Shown: positions 1 through 11,611 of the stretch, piece after piece | Numbering within the stretch: the first letter of the stretch is position 1 | Layout: each line of letters opens with the position of its first letter | NCBI GenBank assembly: GCA_963931865.1 | Contig: OZ007505.1 | Span: 124,001 to 188,000, forward strand | DNA from: Axinella damicornis | Lineage: Eukaryota; Porifera; Demospongiae; Axinellida; Axinellidae | Length of the DNA: 64,000 bases | Direction: 5' to 3' | Made by a program: the position numbers and the translations under genes | The notes under the pieces: model-generated | Databases searched by the model: none | What the model saw: the letters and a program-made list of their open reading frames with translations, nothing else | Told to the model about the DNA's origin: nothing

Positions 1-3000
1 TCTCTTCTTGGCATCTGAGAGTACGCTGTATGCCTCGCTGACCTCCTTGAAGATCTTCTCCTCCTCCTCTCTCTTCTCAGGCTCAGCTCCTACATGACGG
101 TCTGCATAAGAGACAGGTTATGTGATGAAGAGTCAAAAAAGTTGTGTCACATGAAGAGTCTAGTCACATGATAAAGAGACAAGTCACGAGTCATGTGACA
201 AAGAAGTATCCATTGATTGCTAAATGCCTTCTCACTCCCTTCGTTTACGATGACACAGAATGATACGTATTGAGGGCATCCAACCCTGAGATTGAAGCCA
301 CCTGGACAAAGGAGCTCCAGTGCACAGCCCTTGTTTCTCTGACCTGGGTGGTGTCTCAGTGCCCCTTTCCGATAGGCCTTCTTGATGTCGTCCTGGGAGG
401 CAGTCTTCTCCACGCCGAGGATCTTGTAATAGTTCTTACGCTTGCTGAGCTTCAGCAGACGTTTGGCCTCCCTCAGTGCCTCTTGGTTGTCGTGTGTTCT
501 CTCCACCTTCATCACTCGCTCCCAGTCCCGCACCGCCTCCTCGTGCTGGTCATTGTCCTGATAGCTAGGTGTATGGAAGTGTGTGGGTCCACGTGTGAGT
601 GTGTGGCACACTCTCCAAGCTAGAGGCGTGTATGGTCACTCACAGTTTGGCTCTGCGCTGGTAGGCCTTGGTGTAGCCAGGGTCCAGCCCCACGGCCTGG
701 GTGCAGTCTTCAATGGACTCAGTCAGCTTGCCCAACTGGAGGTAAGATAGCACAGTGCCACAGGCAGTGAGGTATCACACAAACACAATCCCTGGTCTCA
801 CACCGCAGAATGCATGCATACAGACTGTGGAGTTCTGCTTGTGTAATCTCCAGACAGCCCCTGGATTTCATGGGATAGAGCAAAAAACAGTAGGCCATCA
901 CCATCACCATGATGGCCATGAGTAATTTGTAACAATCAGGAGCTGCATAGTACAGGAGGGAGGTCTCTTCAGACCAGTGACAGCCTAGCTGCATAGTACA
1001 GGAGGGAGGTCTCTTCAGACCAGTGACAGCCTAGCTGCATAGTACAGGAGGGAGGTCTCTTTAGACCAGTGACAGCCTAGCTGCATAGTACAGGAGGGAG
1101 GTCTCTTCAGACCAGTGACAGCCTAGCTGCATAGTACAGGAGGGAGGTCTCTTCAGACCAGTGACAGCCTAGCTGCATAGTACAGGAGGGAGGTCTCTTT
1201 AGACCAGTGACAGCCTAGCTGCATAGTACAGGAGGGAGGTCTCTTCAGACCAGTGACAGCCTAGCTGCATAGTACAGGAGGGAGGTCTCTTCAGACCAGT
1301 GACAGCCTAGCTGCATAGTACAGGAGGGAGGTCTCTTTAGACCAGTGACAGCCTAGCTGCATAGTACAGGAGGGAGGTCTCTTCAGACCAGTGACAGCCT
1401 AGCTGCATAGTACAGGAGGGAGGTCTCTTCAGACCAGTGACAGTCTAGCTGCATAGTACAGGAGGGAGGTCTCTTTAGACCAGTGACAGCCTAGCTGCAT
1501 AGTACAGGAGGGAGGTCTCTTCAGACCAGTGACAGCCTAGCTGCATAGTACAGGAGGGAGGTCTCTTCAGACCAGTGACAGCCTAGCTGCATAGTACAGG
1601 AGGGAGGTCTCTTTAGACCAGTGACAGCCTAGCTGCATAGTACAGGAGGGAGGTCTCTTCAGACCAGTGACAGCCTAGCTGCATAGTACAGGAGGGAGGT
1701 CTCTTCAGACCAGTGACAGCCTAGCTGCATAGTACAGGAGGGAGGTCTCTTCAGACCAGTGACAGCCTAGCTGCATAGTACAGGAGGGAGGTCTCTTCAG
1801 ACCAGTGACAGCCTAGCTGCATAGTACAGGAGGGAGGTCTCTTCAGACCAGTGACAGCCTAGCTGCATAGTACAGGAGGGAGGTCTCTTCAGACCAGTGA
1901 CAGCCTAGCTGCATAGTACAGGAGGGAGGTCTCTTCAGACCAGTGACAGCCTAGCTGCATAGTACAAGAGGGAGGTCTCTTCAGACCAGTGACAGCCTAG
2001 CTGCATAGTACAGGAGGGAGGTCTCTTCAGACCAGTGACAGCCTAGCTGCATAGTACAGGAGGGAGGTCTCTTCAGACCAGTGACAGCCTAGCTGCATAG
2101 TACAGGAGGGAGGTCTCTTCAGACCAGTGACAGCCTAGCTGCATAGTACAGGAGGGAGGTCTCTTCAGACCAGTGACAGCCTAGCTGCATAGTACAGGAG
2201 GGAGGTCTCTTCAGACCAGTGACAGCCTAGCTGCATAGTACAAGAGGGAGGTCTCTTCAGACCAGTGACAGCCTAGCTGCATAGTACAGGAGGGAGGTCT
2301 CTTCAGACCAGTGACAGCCTAGCTGCATAGTACAGGAGGGAGGTCTCTTCAGACCAGTGACAGCCTAGCTGCATAGTACAGGAGGGAGGTCTCTTCAGAC
2401 CAGTGACAGCCTAGCTGCATAGTACAGGAGGGAGGTCTCTTCAGACCAGTGACAGCCTCATAGTACAGGAGGGAGGTCTCTTCAGACCAGTGAAACATAA
2501 CTAGAGGTGAGGTTTCTCTGAAGGCTGTCTGGAAGTTGCCACAACCAAATTACACAGGTGACCTGTGTACATGTAGACAGCCAACATGTTGGAGTGCGGA
2601 AGCTGCAGCTACACCCCATCAGATGGTGCTCTATTTGTACAGGTAAGGGACAACAGCTAACCTTTGACCCCACCAGTGCTCTGTTACAATACAGTTTAGC
2701 ATTGGTGAAGGAGTTGAGTGGGTCAATCTTCAGAGCCTCGGAGTAGATGTCATGTGCCTCACGAAGTCTTCCACTGCGAAATGCACTGTTGCCTTCTTCC
2801 TTCTTAGCCTGCAGCAACTTTGATTTCTGGATGACGAGGGAGGGGGGAGGGAGAAAGGGACAAGGGGTAAACAGAAGTATCCAATCTATACAAGCACAGT
2901 TAGAGGGTAAGCCCCTACCTTGATTGCTAATCTGGATTTGGTGTGGTCTGGTGCCACACGTAGAGCATGCTGGAAGAACTGAGTCGCTTTGTCAGGAACA

Positions 3001-3857
3001 TCCTGTCAGACACAAGCACACGGCATTGCACATGTATGTACAGTAGGCATGAGCGTCACATCCTTACCTGGTAGTAGAAGCATAGTGCCTTCACGTATAT
3101 GGCATCTGCATTGTTACGATCCTGCCTCAACAGATCACTGTCCGTGTACATGCAAGAGTGGGGGGTGGAACATGATTACATCAGCAAACCTCCCTCATTA
3201 TGACACACAGCATGCTACTAACGCACTTGGCTATGTAGTGTGCATCGTCGTATCTTTTAGACAGAGCGAGGGACTCTGCCTTCAGAGTCTGGAACCGCAC
3301 ACAGTTGGGGGCTGCCTCCAGACACCGGTCCAGGTAGAACACTGCCTGCAGGGAGGGGGACCNNNNNNNNNNNNNNNNNNNNNNNNNNNNNNNNNNNNNN
3401 NNNNNNNNNNNNNNNNNNNNNNNNNNNNNNNNNNNNNNNNNNNNNNNNNNNNNNNNNNNNNNNNNNNNNNNNNNNNNNNNNNNNNNNNNNNNNNNNNNNN
3501 NNNNNNNNNNNNNNNNNNNNNNNNNNNNNNNNNNNNNNNNNNNNNNNNNNNNNNNNNNNNNNGGAGAGAGGAAAAGGGAGAGGGGGAGTGGATGACCATG
3601 GGGAGAGGGAGGAATGTGGAGGGGGAGGGGGCAAGATGGAACCAATCATCACCACTAAGAGATATGAAAATCGGGAAGTGCTAATGTTCACGTAACACTG
3701 CATTTATGTATGCATGTATGTATCTATCCTGTAATAGGCTGTATCAATGGTCACAAATTAAAGATTTTTCTTAAAGGTAGCTGCATCTATTCAGTTCCGC
3801 TCACTTTGCCTCGGGCTCTGGTGAGCCGTTGTCGCACTCCATTCGCTCCTCGGCCAT
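1..3857 (-). CDS. DNAJC7: DNAJC7-like co-chaperone (TPR + J domain), partial
   Basis: HSP40 co-chaperone that binds HSP70/HSP90 through TPR repeats and stimulates HSP70 ATPase through its J domain; cytosolic. Exons on the minus strand: 3805-3857 (start ATG at 3857), then an assembly gap, 3227-3345, 3068-3137, 2919-3002, 2662-2826, 644-735, 344-564, 1-101. Phases agree at every junction. Seen: TPR helices such as AVFYLDRCLEAAPN, LLQAKKEEGNSAF and YCNRALVGSK, then the J domain with KNYYKILGVEKTASQDDIKK. The catalytic HPD tripeptide is intact but its Asp codon is split by the intron 102-343 (HHP-G plus AC-CGT). From family knowledge the first TPRs (about 140 residues) are missing and should lie in or around gap 3363-3562. 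The C-terminus after the J domain lies beyond the window start. The intron 736-2661 holds a large minisatellite. Confidence 0.93.
946..2490. repeat. 46-bp minisatellite in DNAJC7 intron, ~33 copies
   Basis: Near-perfect tandem array of a 46-bp unit beginning agctgcatagtacaggaggg. In the part up to about 1640, every third unit carries ctctttagacc instead of ctcttcagacc, a 138-bp higher-order period. A second variant (tacaagaggg) recurs at 1963 and 2239, 276 bp or six units apart. Each unit contains a small inverted repeat, GGTCT-CTTC-AGACC. Confidence 0.97.
3363..3562. other. Assembly gap (200 N)
   Basis: Exactly 200 unknown bases. It interrupts DNAJC7 between its first coding exon and the exon carrying residues AVFYLDRCLEA. 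The amount of TPR coding sequence missing (more than 400 nt plus introns, judged from family length) suggests that the real gap is larger than 200 bp and that 200 is a placeholder. Confidence 0.99.
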
Positions 3858-4216
3858 GATTCCTTGGTCTGTCCACTCCGACAGCACTGACCAACGCTTA
3901 TGAGATTCCGTATTCGAAGTCATGAACGACAGAATGTTCTAGAAGCACTTTCCATTTAAAGAGCACCAATGCAATAAACGTTACGTCATTATTTGTCATC
4001 GCTGCACTGTCATTTATCAATCGCAGTGCATACAGTACTACAGTTGCGATCGCACCATGGTACCAGGTACCAGCCACCAGTAGTTACTGTGGCCATGGAC
4101 CGGAGAAGAATCTTGTGATCGTCTTTTACAGGGATCGGGACTGACTGACCTATCACGATTCACAGGACTGCGACGCCATCTTCTTGAATCTTGTATACAG
4201 CAGCACAGATTTGACG
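3858..4216. promoter_or_regulatory. Putative bidirectional promoter DNAJC7/ANKIB1
   Basis: 359 bp separate the divergent start codons of DNAJC7 (3857, minus) and ANKIB1 (4217, plus). It contains a CRE-like TTACGTCA element near 3980 and several CG-containing motifs (for example gttgcgatcgcacc near 4043). No TATA box is obvious. Promoter function is inferred from the layout. Confidence 0.6.
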
Positions 4217-5389
4217 ATGGGCACCTCAACTAGCCGGTTCCACGAGGCACTGCACAAGGGGAATACGCAAGAAGCCTATTCCTTGTACTACAGCAACAAG
4301 TCTGTGAGAGACTCTGTCCAGCCAAACCAACCTTTGGGGACCAGGGGGGATGACAGTACGGCTCTGCACTGCACTGCTAAGTTTGGAATGAAGCAATTGT
4401 ACATTGATCTTATTAATCATGGTGGCAAGCCTGACCAGAGAAACAAGCGCGGGAGGAACTGCCTGCACCTTATCTGTGGGCAAAGGCGGGGGAAGGACCG
4501 GACAGACATGCTCCGCTTCACTCTGGAGGCGGGGCTGTATGGGATGGACATGTGCCATGTGCTGGAGGAGACGGACGAGGTGGGTTGGGGGAGGGCTGTG
4601 TAACCCCATGTTAATTGAAGCAGCTATGGAATAGGTCATTGGACAGTATCTCTCTCCAGGATGGGAACACAGCACTGCACCTGGCGGCAGCTGTGGGCCT
4701 GCGGGAGTGTGTAGAGGTGAGGAATGGAGAGGGAGGACGTTGTCTGTGTTAGCTTCATGACACATGGAAGTATTGATTGGTGTCAGAATATTGATGCACA
4801 CTGAAGCACTGTCTAATTCAGCCTGGCCAACCAGATGGCTCATTTCACTATAACACACGCCCATATCCTCCCCAGCTCCTGGTGAACTGCGGTGCCAATG
4901 TGTCCCTCACCAACAAGAAGGAGGAGACGGCTGCTGACTGCGCCACCAAACACAACCACACGGAGATTGCCACAACGCTTGAGACCAAGATGGTGTTCAG
5001 AGTGAGTGAAGCCACTCATGGCAGGAGCTTGCTAGTGAGGTCAACGTGGACTGTTCCTACCATATAGCAAAACATCCTTTCAGACAGTGAGCATGTATTG
5101 CTCATATGCAATGCCACACCATTTCCCAACTAACATAACCCCCCCCCCCCCCCACCCACCCCTCCCTCCACAGCCTGATGATGACCAGGACCCCTCACTG
5201 GATCCAGACCCTGCTCTGCTGCAGGAGATTGCAGATGCACCCACTGGGATGAGAGACAGGGACCTGCGTACCATGAAGGATGCATTGCTGATTGAGACAG
5301 TACAGTTGCTAGGGGTGAGGGGCTGATTGAGACAGTACAGTTGCTAGGGGTGAGGGGTTGGCATTGCTGATTGAGACAGTACAGCTGCT

Positions 5390-5426
<37 letters not shown>

Positions 5427-8400
5427 CATTGGCTACCAGACAGACTGCTCAACTTCAAGTTTGCCACAGGGAGTAGCAGAAGTAGTCCCACACAACACGC
5501 AGTTCTTTCAACCAACATTCTTTGGAACCACTCCACTGCTTGAGTTTTAGAACTACAAATGGATTGAGTTTGTGAAATGAGCCTCAACCTGTGGATTACG
5601 CTTGTCGCACACTGGCAGGTTTGAATACTTTCAGCCTAAAATGTATCTCTCCTCTGCAGGTTTCGCTGTTCACAGCAGAGGCCCTTCTCAGACACAATGG
5701 TGAGTACACCTTCCGCACACAGTCTCCCCCTGGGAACCAGAATGCAAGAAACAGCTGGGAGGGTGGGCAGGTGGGCTGTTGGGTTGTCAGGTGGGCAGGC
5801 AGGTGGGTTGTCAGGTGGGCTGTCAGGTGGGTGGGCTGTTGGGTTGTCGTGTGTGTGGGTGGGTGGACCGGATTTCATGGAAAGGGGGGTTGCCCTACCT
5901 GTGGGTTGCCCTACCAGTGGGTTGCACTACCGGTGGTAGGAAGTTTGTGGTGGTACTGAACCAGTCTAGCTGGGTTTAGCCATTGTCTTGTCTTCTGCCC
6001 TTCCTTTCTGGTCTCGTTTGTCTTTGCTTTCGTCTTCTGCGTGTTTGATACCTTCTCAGCATTGTTCCCGGTTACTGCCGTGTCCTCATTCCAGGGTGGT
6101 CAAAGGAGCGTCTCCTGGAGTGTTGGATGGCTAGCCCTGCGGAGGCATGTGAGGCAGCCGGAGTGCAGCTCCCCTCTGAGCTGGGGGTGGACAACCTGGA
6201 CCAGCCCCTCATAGCAGCAATGACTGTCAGGGAGGGAGGAGGGGGTAGAGGGGGAGGGGAGGAGGGGGAGGAGTGTGGGGTGTGTACACTGCCCTCGCCA
6301 AGGGAAGTACAGGTGCCGTGTGAACACCACTTCTGTCGAGAGTGCTGGCAACAGTGAGTGATGGCTCCACGACAACGCATGTGTATTCTTGTGATTGCTT
6401 CTTTCCTGCATTCCTAGCACTGGTGCTTCACAGTTGAGTTCAACCCCCTCTGCAGGTACCTCCACACTAAGATTGAATCCGGAGAAGCGCATAGCATCTC
6501 ATGTCCGGAGTATGGCTGCTACAAGCTGGTGCCAGTGGTAAGCAGTACACCTACCTGCTGGATCACATGGGTATTGCATAACAGTCATGTTATGCTGCCT
6601 ACAGGAGGTGATAGAGAGTGTGGTGTCTCGAGAGATGGCAGAGAAGTACCTTCACTTTGACATCAAAGCCTTTGTGGACTCTAACCCCAATATCCGCTGG
6701 TGCCCTCATCCGGGCTGTGGGCAGGCTGTCAGCATGGCTCCACCAACCTCTGATGACGTGGGAATGGGCTCCCCTCCTCCCTCCACAGACCCAGCTGTCA
6801 CTGTGCACTGCGGTCGTGATCACTACTTCTGCTGGTGAGTTGTTATCAGGACTCTATTACCGTGTATCAGTGGATGTATCATTACACATGTCACACACAC
6901 ACACTTAGGGGGTGCAGTGGAGAGCCTCATGAACCGTGTGACTGTGAGCAATGGACGACCTGGCTGAAGCACATTGAGGAAATGAAACCCAAGATTGGTA
7001 AGCACATATGCGAGTCGCATACTCCTCCTTGTTGATTCCACTGCTCTACCTCCTCCGAGCAGAGGTCGAAATAACATGCGGTCATCCACTGTGCGGTCAT
7101 CGGTCAATTTCCGTGCATTTAGCTAAAATGACCGCACACTAATGCACTTGTTCGGTAGGCGTGACCGATCCAACATGCATGAATACAATTACCTAAGTGC
7201 ATGACCCATAATCACTGTACCTGGTTCGAATCAGCCAATTTCTTTTTCTCTCTTTCTTTATGCATGAGTTCTAGTCAACCAAATTCTTTTTTTTCCCCAA
7301 TACACATATACACACAACCAACATGGATTTGAATCTAGCTTGGAGAACACACATTCATGCTCTTGTGATTTATTTTTGGTGACGGGCGCGTGCATGACCT
7401 AACATATTTTGTAAATGTCCAATCAAAATCTAAAGTGCTAGGACATTTGACCACTCAACATGTAATCCTTATTTCGACCTCTGTCCTCCCCTCCCCTTCT
7501 CCCCCAACCCCCCTCCAAGGTGACACCACTGTGGCCGAGGTGGATGAGGCAGCCAGTAGCAAGTGGCTGGCCAGTCGGAGCAAGCCCTGCCCAAAGTGCA
7601 GGTATGCACATCACTCTGTCTTCAGACTTGTCCAAGGACACTCCTCCCCTCTTTGTGCAGTCGTATTTCACTTTGTGTACTGCAAGTGGCTGGAGTGGAA
7701 TGGGGTGCACCCACCTCAGTCTATGTGCTATGGTAGTGTATAGTGTGGGTACGCGCACGTATGCTCACCGTCTGCAGGGCCCCAATAGAAAGAACTGAGG
7801 GATGCAACCACATGTGCTGTAGGAAGGTAAGCCACTGTGTACTGAGACCGACAACACATTCACACACACACTCACACCACACACCACATACCACACACAC
7901 TCACACCACACACCACATACCACACACACTCCTGCACACACACTCCTGCACACACACACACTCACACCTGCACACACACTCACAGTGCCGGCACAACTTT
8001 TGCTGGGTGTGCCTGGATGAGTGGAGATGTCATAACTCTTCCACTGGGGGATACTTTGAGTACGCACACACCCTCTCTGGTAGTGATGTACATGATCTCC
8101 ACTCTACCCTCCCGCCTCCACCTCCCCCTCCCTCTCCCACCCCCTCCCCACCTCCCCCTCCCTGTCCCCCTCCCTCTCCCACCCCCTCCCCGCCTCCACC
8201 TCCCCTTCCCACCCCCTCCCTCCCTCTCCCAACCTCTCCCCACCTCCCTCTCCCACCCCCTCCCCGCCTCCCTCTCCCACCCCCTCCCCGCTTCCACCTC
8301 CCATCTCCCACAGGTGCAATCGCTACGATGCTAGGAAAAAGGCTGATGAAATGTTGCACAAACGAAAAAGCCAGGTGCTTGTTCGTACGAACTGTATGTA

Positions 8401-8536
8401 CTGTCATAAATTATGTGGTGTAGCACATCCATGCTGCTGAATGAGACTATGGCCTATGGTACTCTGATTCCCCGGTTGGTCTGTTGGACAATATTCACAG
8501 TGTAACCACACACACACACATACACACACACACACA

Positions 8537-8632
<96 letters not shown>

Positions 8633-9295
8633 CGTAGGTGATGAGTGGTTTGGACGAGGTTGAGAAGCTGAGTCGGTTCCTGCACTATTACGAGAGGTAC
8701 AAAGCACACAAGGAGAGCCTGTTGGTGAGGGACAGAGTTAGTGTTATCTTTTCTGAATTTGATGGAGATCATTTCCCACCCAACCCTCTTGAAGTTTGAG
8801 GAGCCCTACCTGTACAAGGCCCAAGACAAGATGGAAGTGCTTGCTCGCTGTGTTCAGACCATGGACCACCTTCCTGCAGGTCAGACCTCCCACACCTTCG
8901 CTGGTGTTCTGTGGATGTGCATATCCATTCATCCTTGTGTGTGTGGGTCATCCATCCATCTGGGTGCGGGTCATCCATCCATCTGTGTGTGGGTCATCCA
9001 TCCATCTGTGTGCAGGTCATCCATCCATCTGTGTGCGGGTCATCCATCCGTCTGTGTGCATCCATCCATCTGTGTGCGGGTCATCCATCCATCTGTGTGC
9101 GGGTCTCTGTCTGTAGGCAGCATATCGGCCGGATCCCTGGACTTGTCCTTCATCAAGGAGGCGGTACGGGAGCTGCTTCACTCACGGAGAACTCTCAAGG
9201 CCTCCTATGGCTTTGGGTACTACATCCGTGGCAACACTGCACGCAGGATGTTTGAGAATATGCAGGTACAGTGGATTGTACCTCCCCCTGTACCC

Positions 9296-9326
<31 letters not shown>

Positions 9327-10968
9327 ATCACCCCTCCCCTCCCCCCTCCCCTCCCCCCTAGGGTGCATTGGAGGAAGTGACTGAAATGCTAGCTGAGGTT
9401 GTAGCACGCCCCCACCTACGCAAGCCACGTTCTGAGATCATTAGACTGACTCGGGAGGCACGGGAGAAGAGAAAGAGACTAATTCGAGACGTCAGGGCAG
9501 GATTACCGTAAGCTGCATGCCACTACTAGGTATGGTGTGGAATGTTCAATTGGAGCACACACCATAGGATATTGTGGGATGACTGTGAGCATGAGCCGAG
9601 CCCCTTCCCCCCTCCTCCAGCTCTCCCAGCCCTCCCTTTCTGCGCCGCCGCTACCCTTTCTTCCCGGATGATGGAGACAGGGACAGTCTCTCCAGTCTGG
9701 ACAGCGAGGAAGGCCTGCACGACCGCCATTCCCACTTCATGCGCCTTCTGGAAGACCTGGACAGCAGAAGAAGGGCACAGGAGAGACCTCGTGGGCACCA
9801 GCAGGATGACGAGTTGCAGCGAGTACTGCAGATATCGCAGCAGGAGTATGATGACCAAAAAAGGCTTAATGCAGGTAGGCAAGATCAACTTGTCGTTACC
9901 AGTGTGGTGGGGGCAGCCATACCAGTGCACCCTACTGCAGCCATACCAGTGCGCCCTACTGGGCAGCCATACCAGTGCACCCTACTGCAGCCATACCAGT
10001 GCACCCTACTGCAGTATACTCTAATCCCTCAGACATTGAGCTAGCGAAGGCCATGAGCCTGCGTGAGAACCAGAGATTCGAAGAGCCTCGCCCCTCCATC
10101 CCTCCACCCTCCATCACTCCACCCTCCATCCCTCCACTGCCATCTGAACCTGATGTCAGTGACTGTAATCTAACATGGCTGCACCATCCCCTTGAGGGTA
10201 TGTCTCCTGCCAGCTTGGTGCCCGGGAGAGGTGAACACGCTAACAGTTCCGAAGGTTAGGAACAACTTATGGCTACCAACTCCCTTCTGAAAGTCAAGAT
10301 TGATGTCACCAATCCCTCCTTCAACACACACACACACACACAAACAGACATGCACATACATGTACCTGAGGTATTAGACAATGAAAGCAATCAAGAGTTG
10401 TCATGGCTACACCACTCCCTTGAGGGTGCCTCCGCCCACACTCCCACCAATGACCCCACCTGGCTGCCACCTTGGCCAATACTGAAACTGCCCCCATTTG
10501 TAGACCATGACAAGAACTTGTTCAACCCTCACAACGGCAGGTTCCCATCCTCCCCCTCCCCTCCCTCCCCTCCGTCCCCTCCGAGCAGTAATGGGGCCTC
10601 CATGGACGATGAGGGGGAGGGGTGGGGGCCAGTGTATGGGGAGGATGAGGACCTCAGACGGGCTATTGAGATGTCACTGGCAGAACATCACGAGGGAGAA
10701 GCAGATAGTGGAGGTGTGTGTGTGTGTGTGTGTATGGTGTGACCTGCTGAGTGATGAAAACCTTGCCCTGGTCTCCCCCACAGTGCACACAACATCCAAC
10801 AATGATTCACCCCAAATGACAATGATGGACATTTCAGGACCACAGTTCCTGGACTCAAACCGCCTGGCGGTCACTCCTTCTCCCTCACCCCCCCACCTTC
10901 CACTCAGCCTCCCTCCTGAATTAAGACACCTGCTAGAGTCCAGTCAGAGGCCTGGCGCCCGTGTGTGA
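4217..10968 (+). CDS. ANKIB1: ANKIB1-like RBR E3 ubiquitin ligase
   Basis: RING-between-RING ligase that takes ubiquitin from an E2 onto its own cysteine before transfer. Exons: 4217-4579, 4660-4716, 4876-5001, 5174-5314, 5660-5699, 6095-6353, 6456-6537, 6605-6834, 6909-6997, 7520-7601, 7778-7826, 7986-8059, 8314-8374, 8638-8724, 8795-8879, 9117-9265, 9362-9507, 9621-9874, 10033-10197, 10348-10713, 10784-10968; they sum to 1029 residues (human ~1089). Order: N-terminal MGTSTSRF (possible myristoylation), ankyrin repeats, RING1 (CGVC...CEHHFCREC...CPEYGC), IBR (WCPHPGC...HEPCDC), RING2 with the predicted catalytic Cys near residue 499 in EGCNHM, Ariadne-like helices, and an acidic tail with ubiquitin-interacting motifs (clearest DEDLRRAIEMSLAEH). 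Stop TGA at 10966-10968. The exon chain is hand-built, but phases close throughout. Confidence 0.95.
5139..5425. repeat. Homopolymer C and G tracts flanking ANKIB1 exon 4
   Basis: A C run (about 5139-5153, followed by CCACCC) directly precedes the acceptor of exon 5174-5314 and acts as its pyrimidine tract. A 35-40-base G run (about 5388-5425) follows in the next intron, next to short repeats of ttgagacagtacagttgctagggg copied from the exon end. Confidence 0.85.
5755..5945 (+). repeat. GGTGGGCTGT-type short tandem repeat in ANKIB1 intron 5
   Basis: Degenerate GT/GGG-rich tandem units (gtgggctgttgggttgtcag and variants), followed by three copies of about 14 bp (ttgccctacctgtgggttgc type). Simple intronic repeat with no coding sense. 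Confidence 0.7.
7060..7483. mobile_element. MITE with CAGAGGTCGAAATAA terminal inverted repeats
   Basis: 424-bp segment in the ANKIB1 intron 6998-7519 bounded by CAGAGGTCGAAATAA and its reverse complement TTATTTCGACCTCTG. It encodes no recognisable transposase, and its interior is more AT-rich than its flanks. Flanking tcctcc on both sides may be a weak target duplication. The family is not identified. Confidence 0.7.
7858..7985. repeat. CA-rich satellite in ANKIB1 intron
   Basis: Short tandem units (cacacaccacataccacacacactca) and (CA)n leading into the acceptor of exon 7986-8059, followed in the next intron (8100-8310) by a long CCTCCC/ACCCCCTCC pyrimidine stretch. Confidence 0.85.
8507..8631. 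repeat. (CA)n microsatellite
   Basis: About 120 bp of CA dinucleotides with occasional TA interruptions, immediately upstream of the acceptor of ANKIB1 exon 8638-8724. Confidence 0.97.
8935..9110. repeat. catccatctgtgtgcgggt tandem repeat
   Basis: About eight units of a ~20-bp motif (catccatccatctgtgtgcgggt and variants) in the ANKIB1 intron 8880-9116. It ends at the acceptor of the next exon. Confidence 0.9.
9298..9358. repeat. Poly-C tract before ANKIB1 exon 9362-9507
   Basis: A C run of about 29 bases followed by CCCCTCCCC units, ending in the CTAG acceptor. It acts as the polypyrimidine tract of this intron. Confidence 0.9.
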
Positions 10969-11611
10969 TCCAAGATCAACTACATTGTACTTATGAAATC
11001 TCTTAGAGTTATATTTGTGACAGAGCGGTCACAGGTTGTCACCATGACAACGAAATTGAATGTCTTGCACTACAATGTTGTGTGATCATAATGTACCAGA
11101 CAAGAACTGTGGAATTAAGTTTCACTTGGTATGATAACCATTTCACAATTACATTATCAGGAGCGCATAATTATAAATTATCTGCAACTCCTGCACTTTG
11201 AAGGACACTGCTGCTTATGTCTGATCTCTGTTGGGTTGGTCAATGCACTTATTATGATATATCCCCAATCAATTAATGGCAAACCCTATCTACTGTACCA
11301 ATGATCGATCAAGTCAACCAATTGCTGCAGATATTGATTGCAAGTTCATGTATTCGGCAACCACTTCTGGATCGATCACTCTTGACTCATGTGCATCAAT
11401 TAGAGAAAGCTACATGGTGAAGGCCAACACCGCTGAAAACAAAACTTGAACTTCAACCTGACAACACAATTGGCATACAAAATATACACATGTACACAAG
11501 ATGAATGCAGGGGTAAGTTGATATGACAAAATAACATGTTTCAGAATATCCAGCCATGCCACTGAACAGTTAATTAACAGTCACTTATTGCAGGTGTACA
11601 CACATGAACTG
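10969..11611. other. Convergent 3' region between ANKIB1 and eIF1
   Basis: 643 bp between the two stop codons of tail-to-tail genes, AT-richer than the surroundings. It should hold both 3' UTRs. No perfect AATAAA is evident at a convincing position. No ORF, RNA gene or repeat was recognised here. Confidence 0.5.

Noticed and set aside
946..2490. CRISPR array
   Set aside because: Units are contiguous with no unique spacers, in a eukaryotic intron; ordinary minisatellite.
7195..7240. tRNA gene suggested by ggttcgaatc (B-box-like) at about 7222
   Set aside because: No matching A box, no cloverleaf arms; it lies inside a MITE.
9885..10015. Extra ANKIB1 coding exon in the ccataccagtgcaccctactgcag repeat
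   Set aside because: It is a 23-bp tandem repeat after the donor at 9874/9875; the exon chain is in frame without it.
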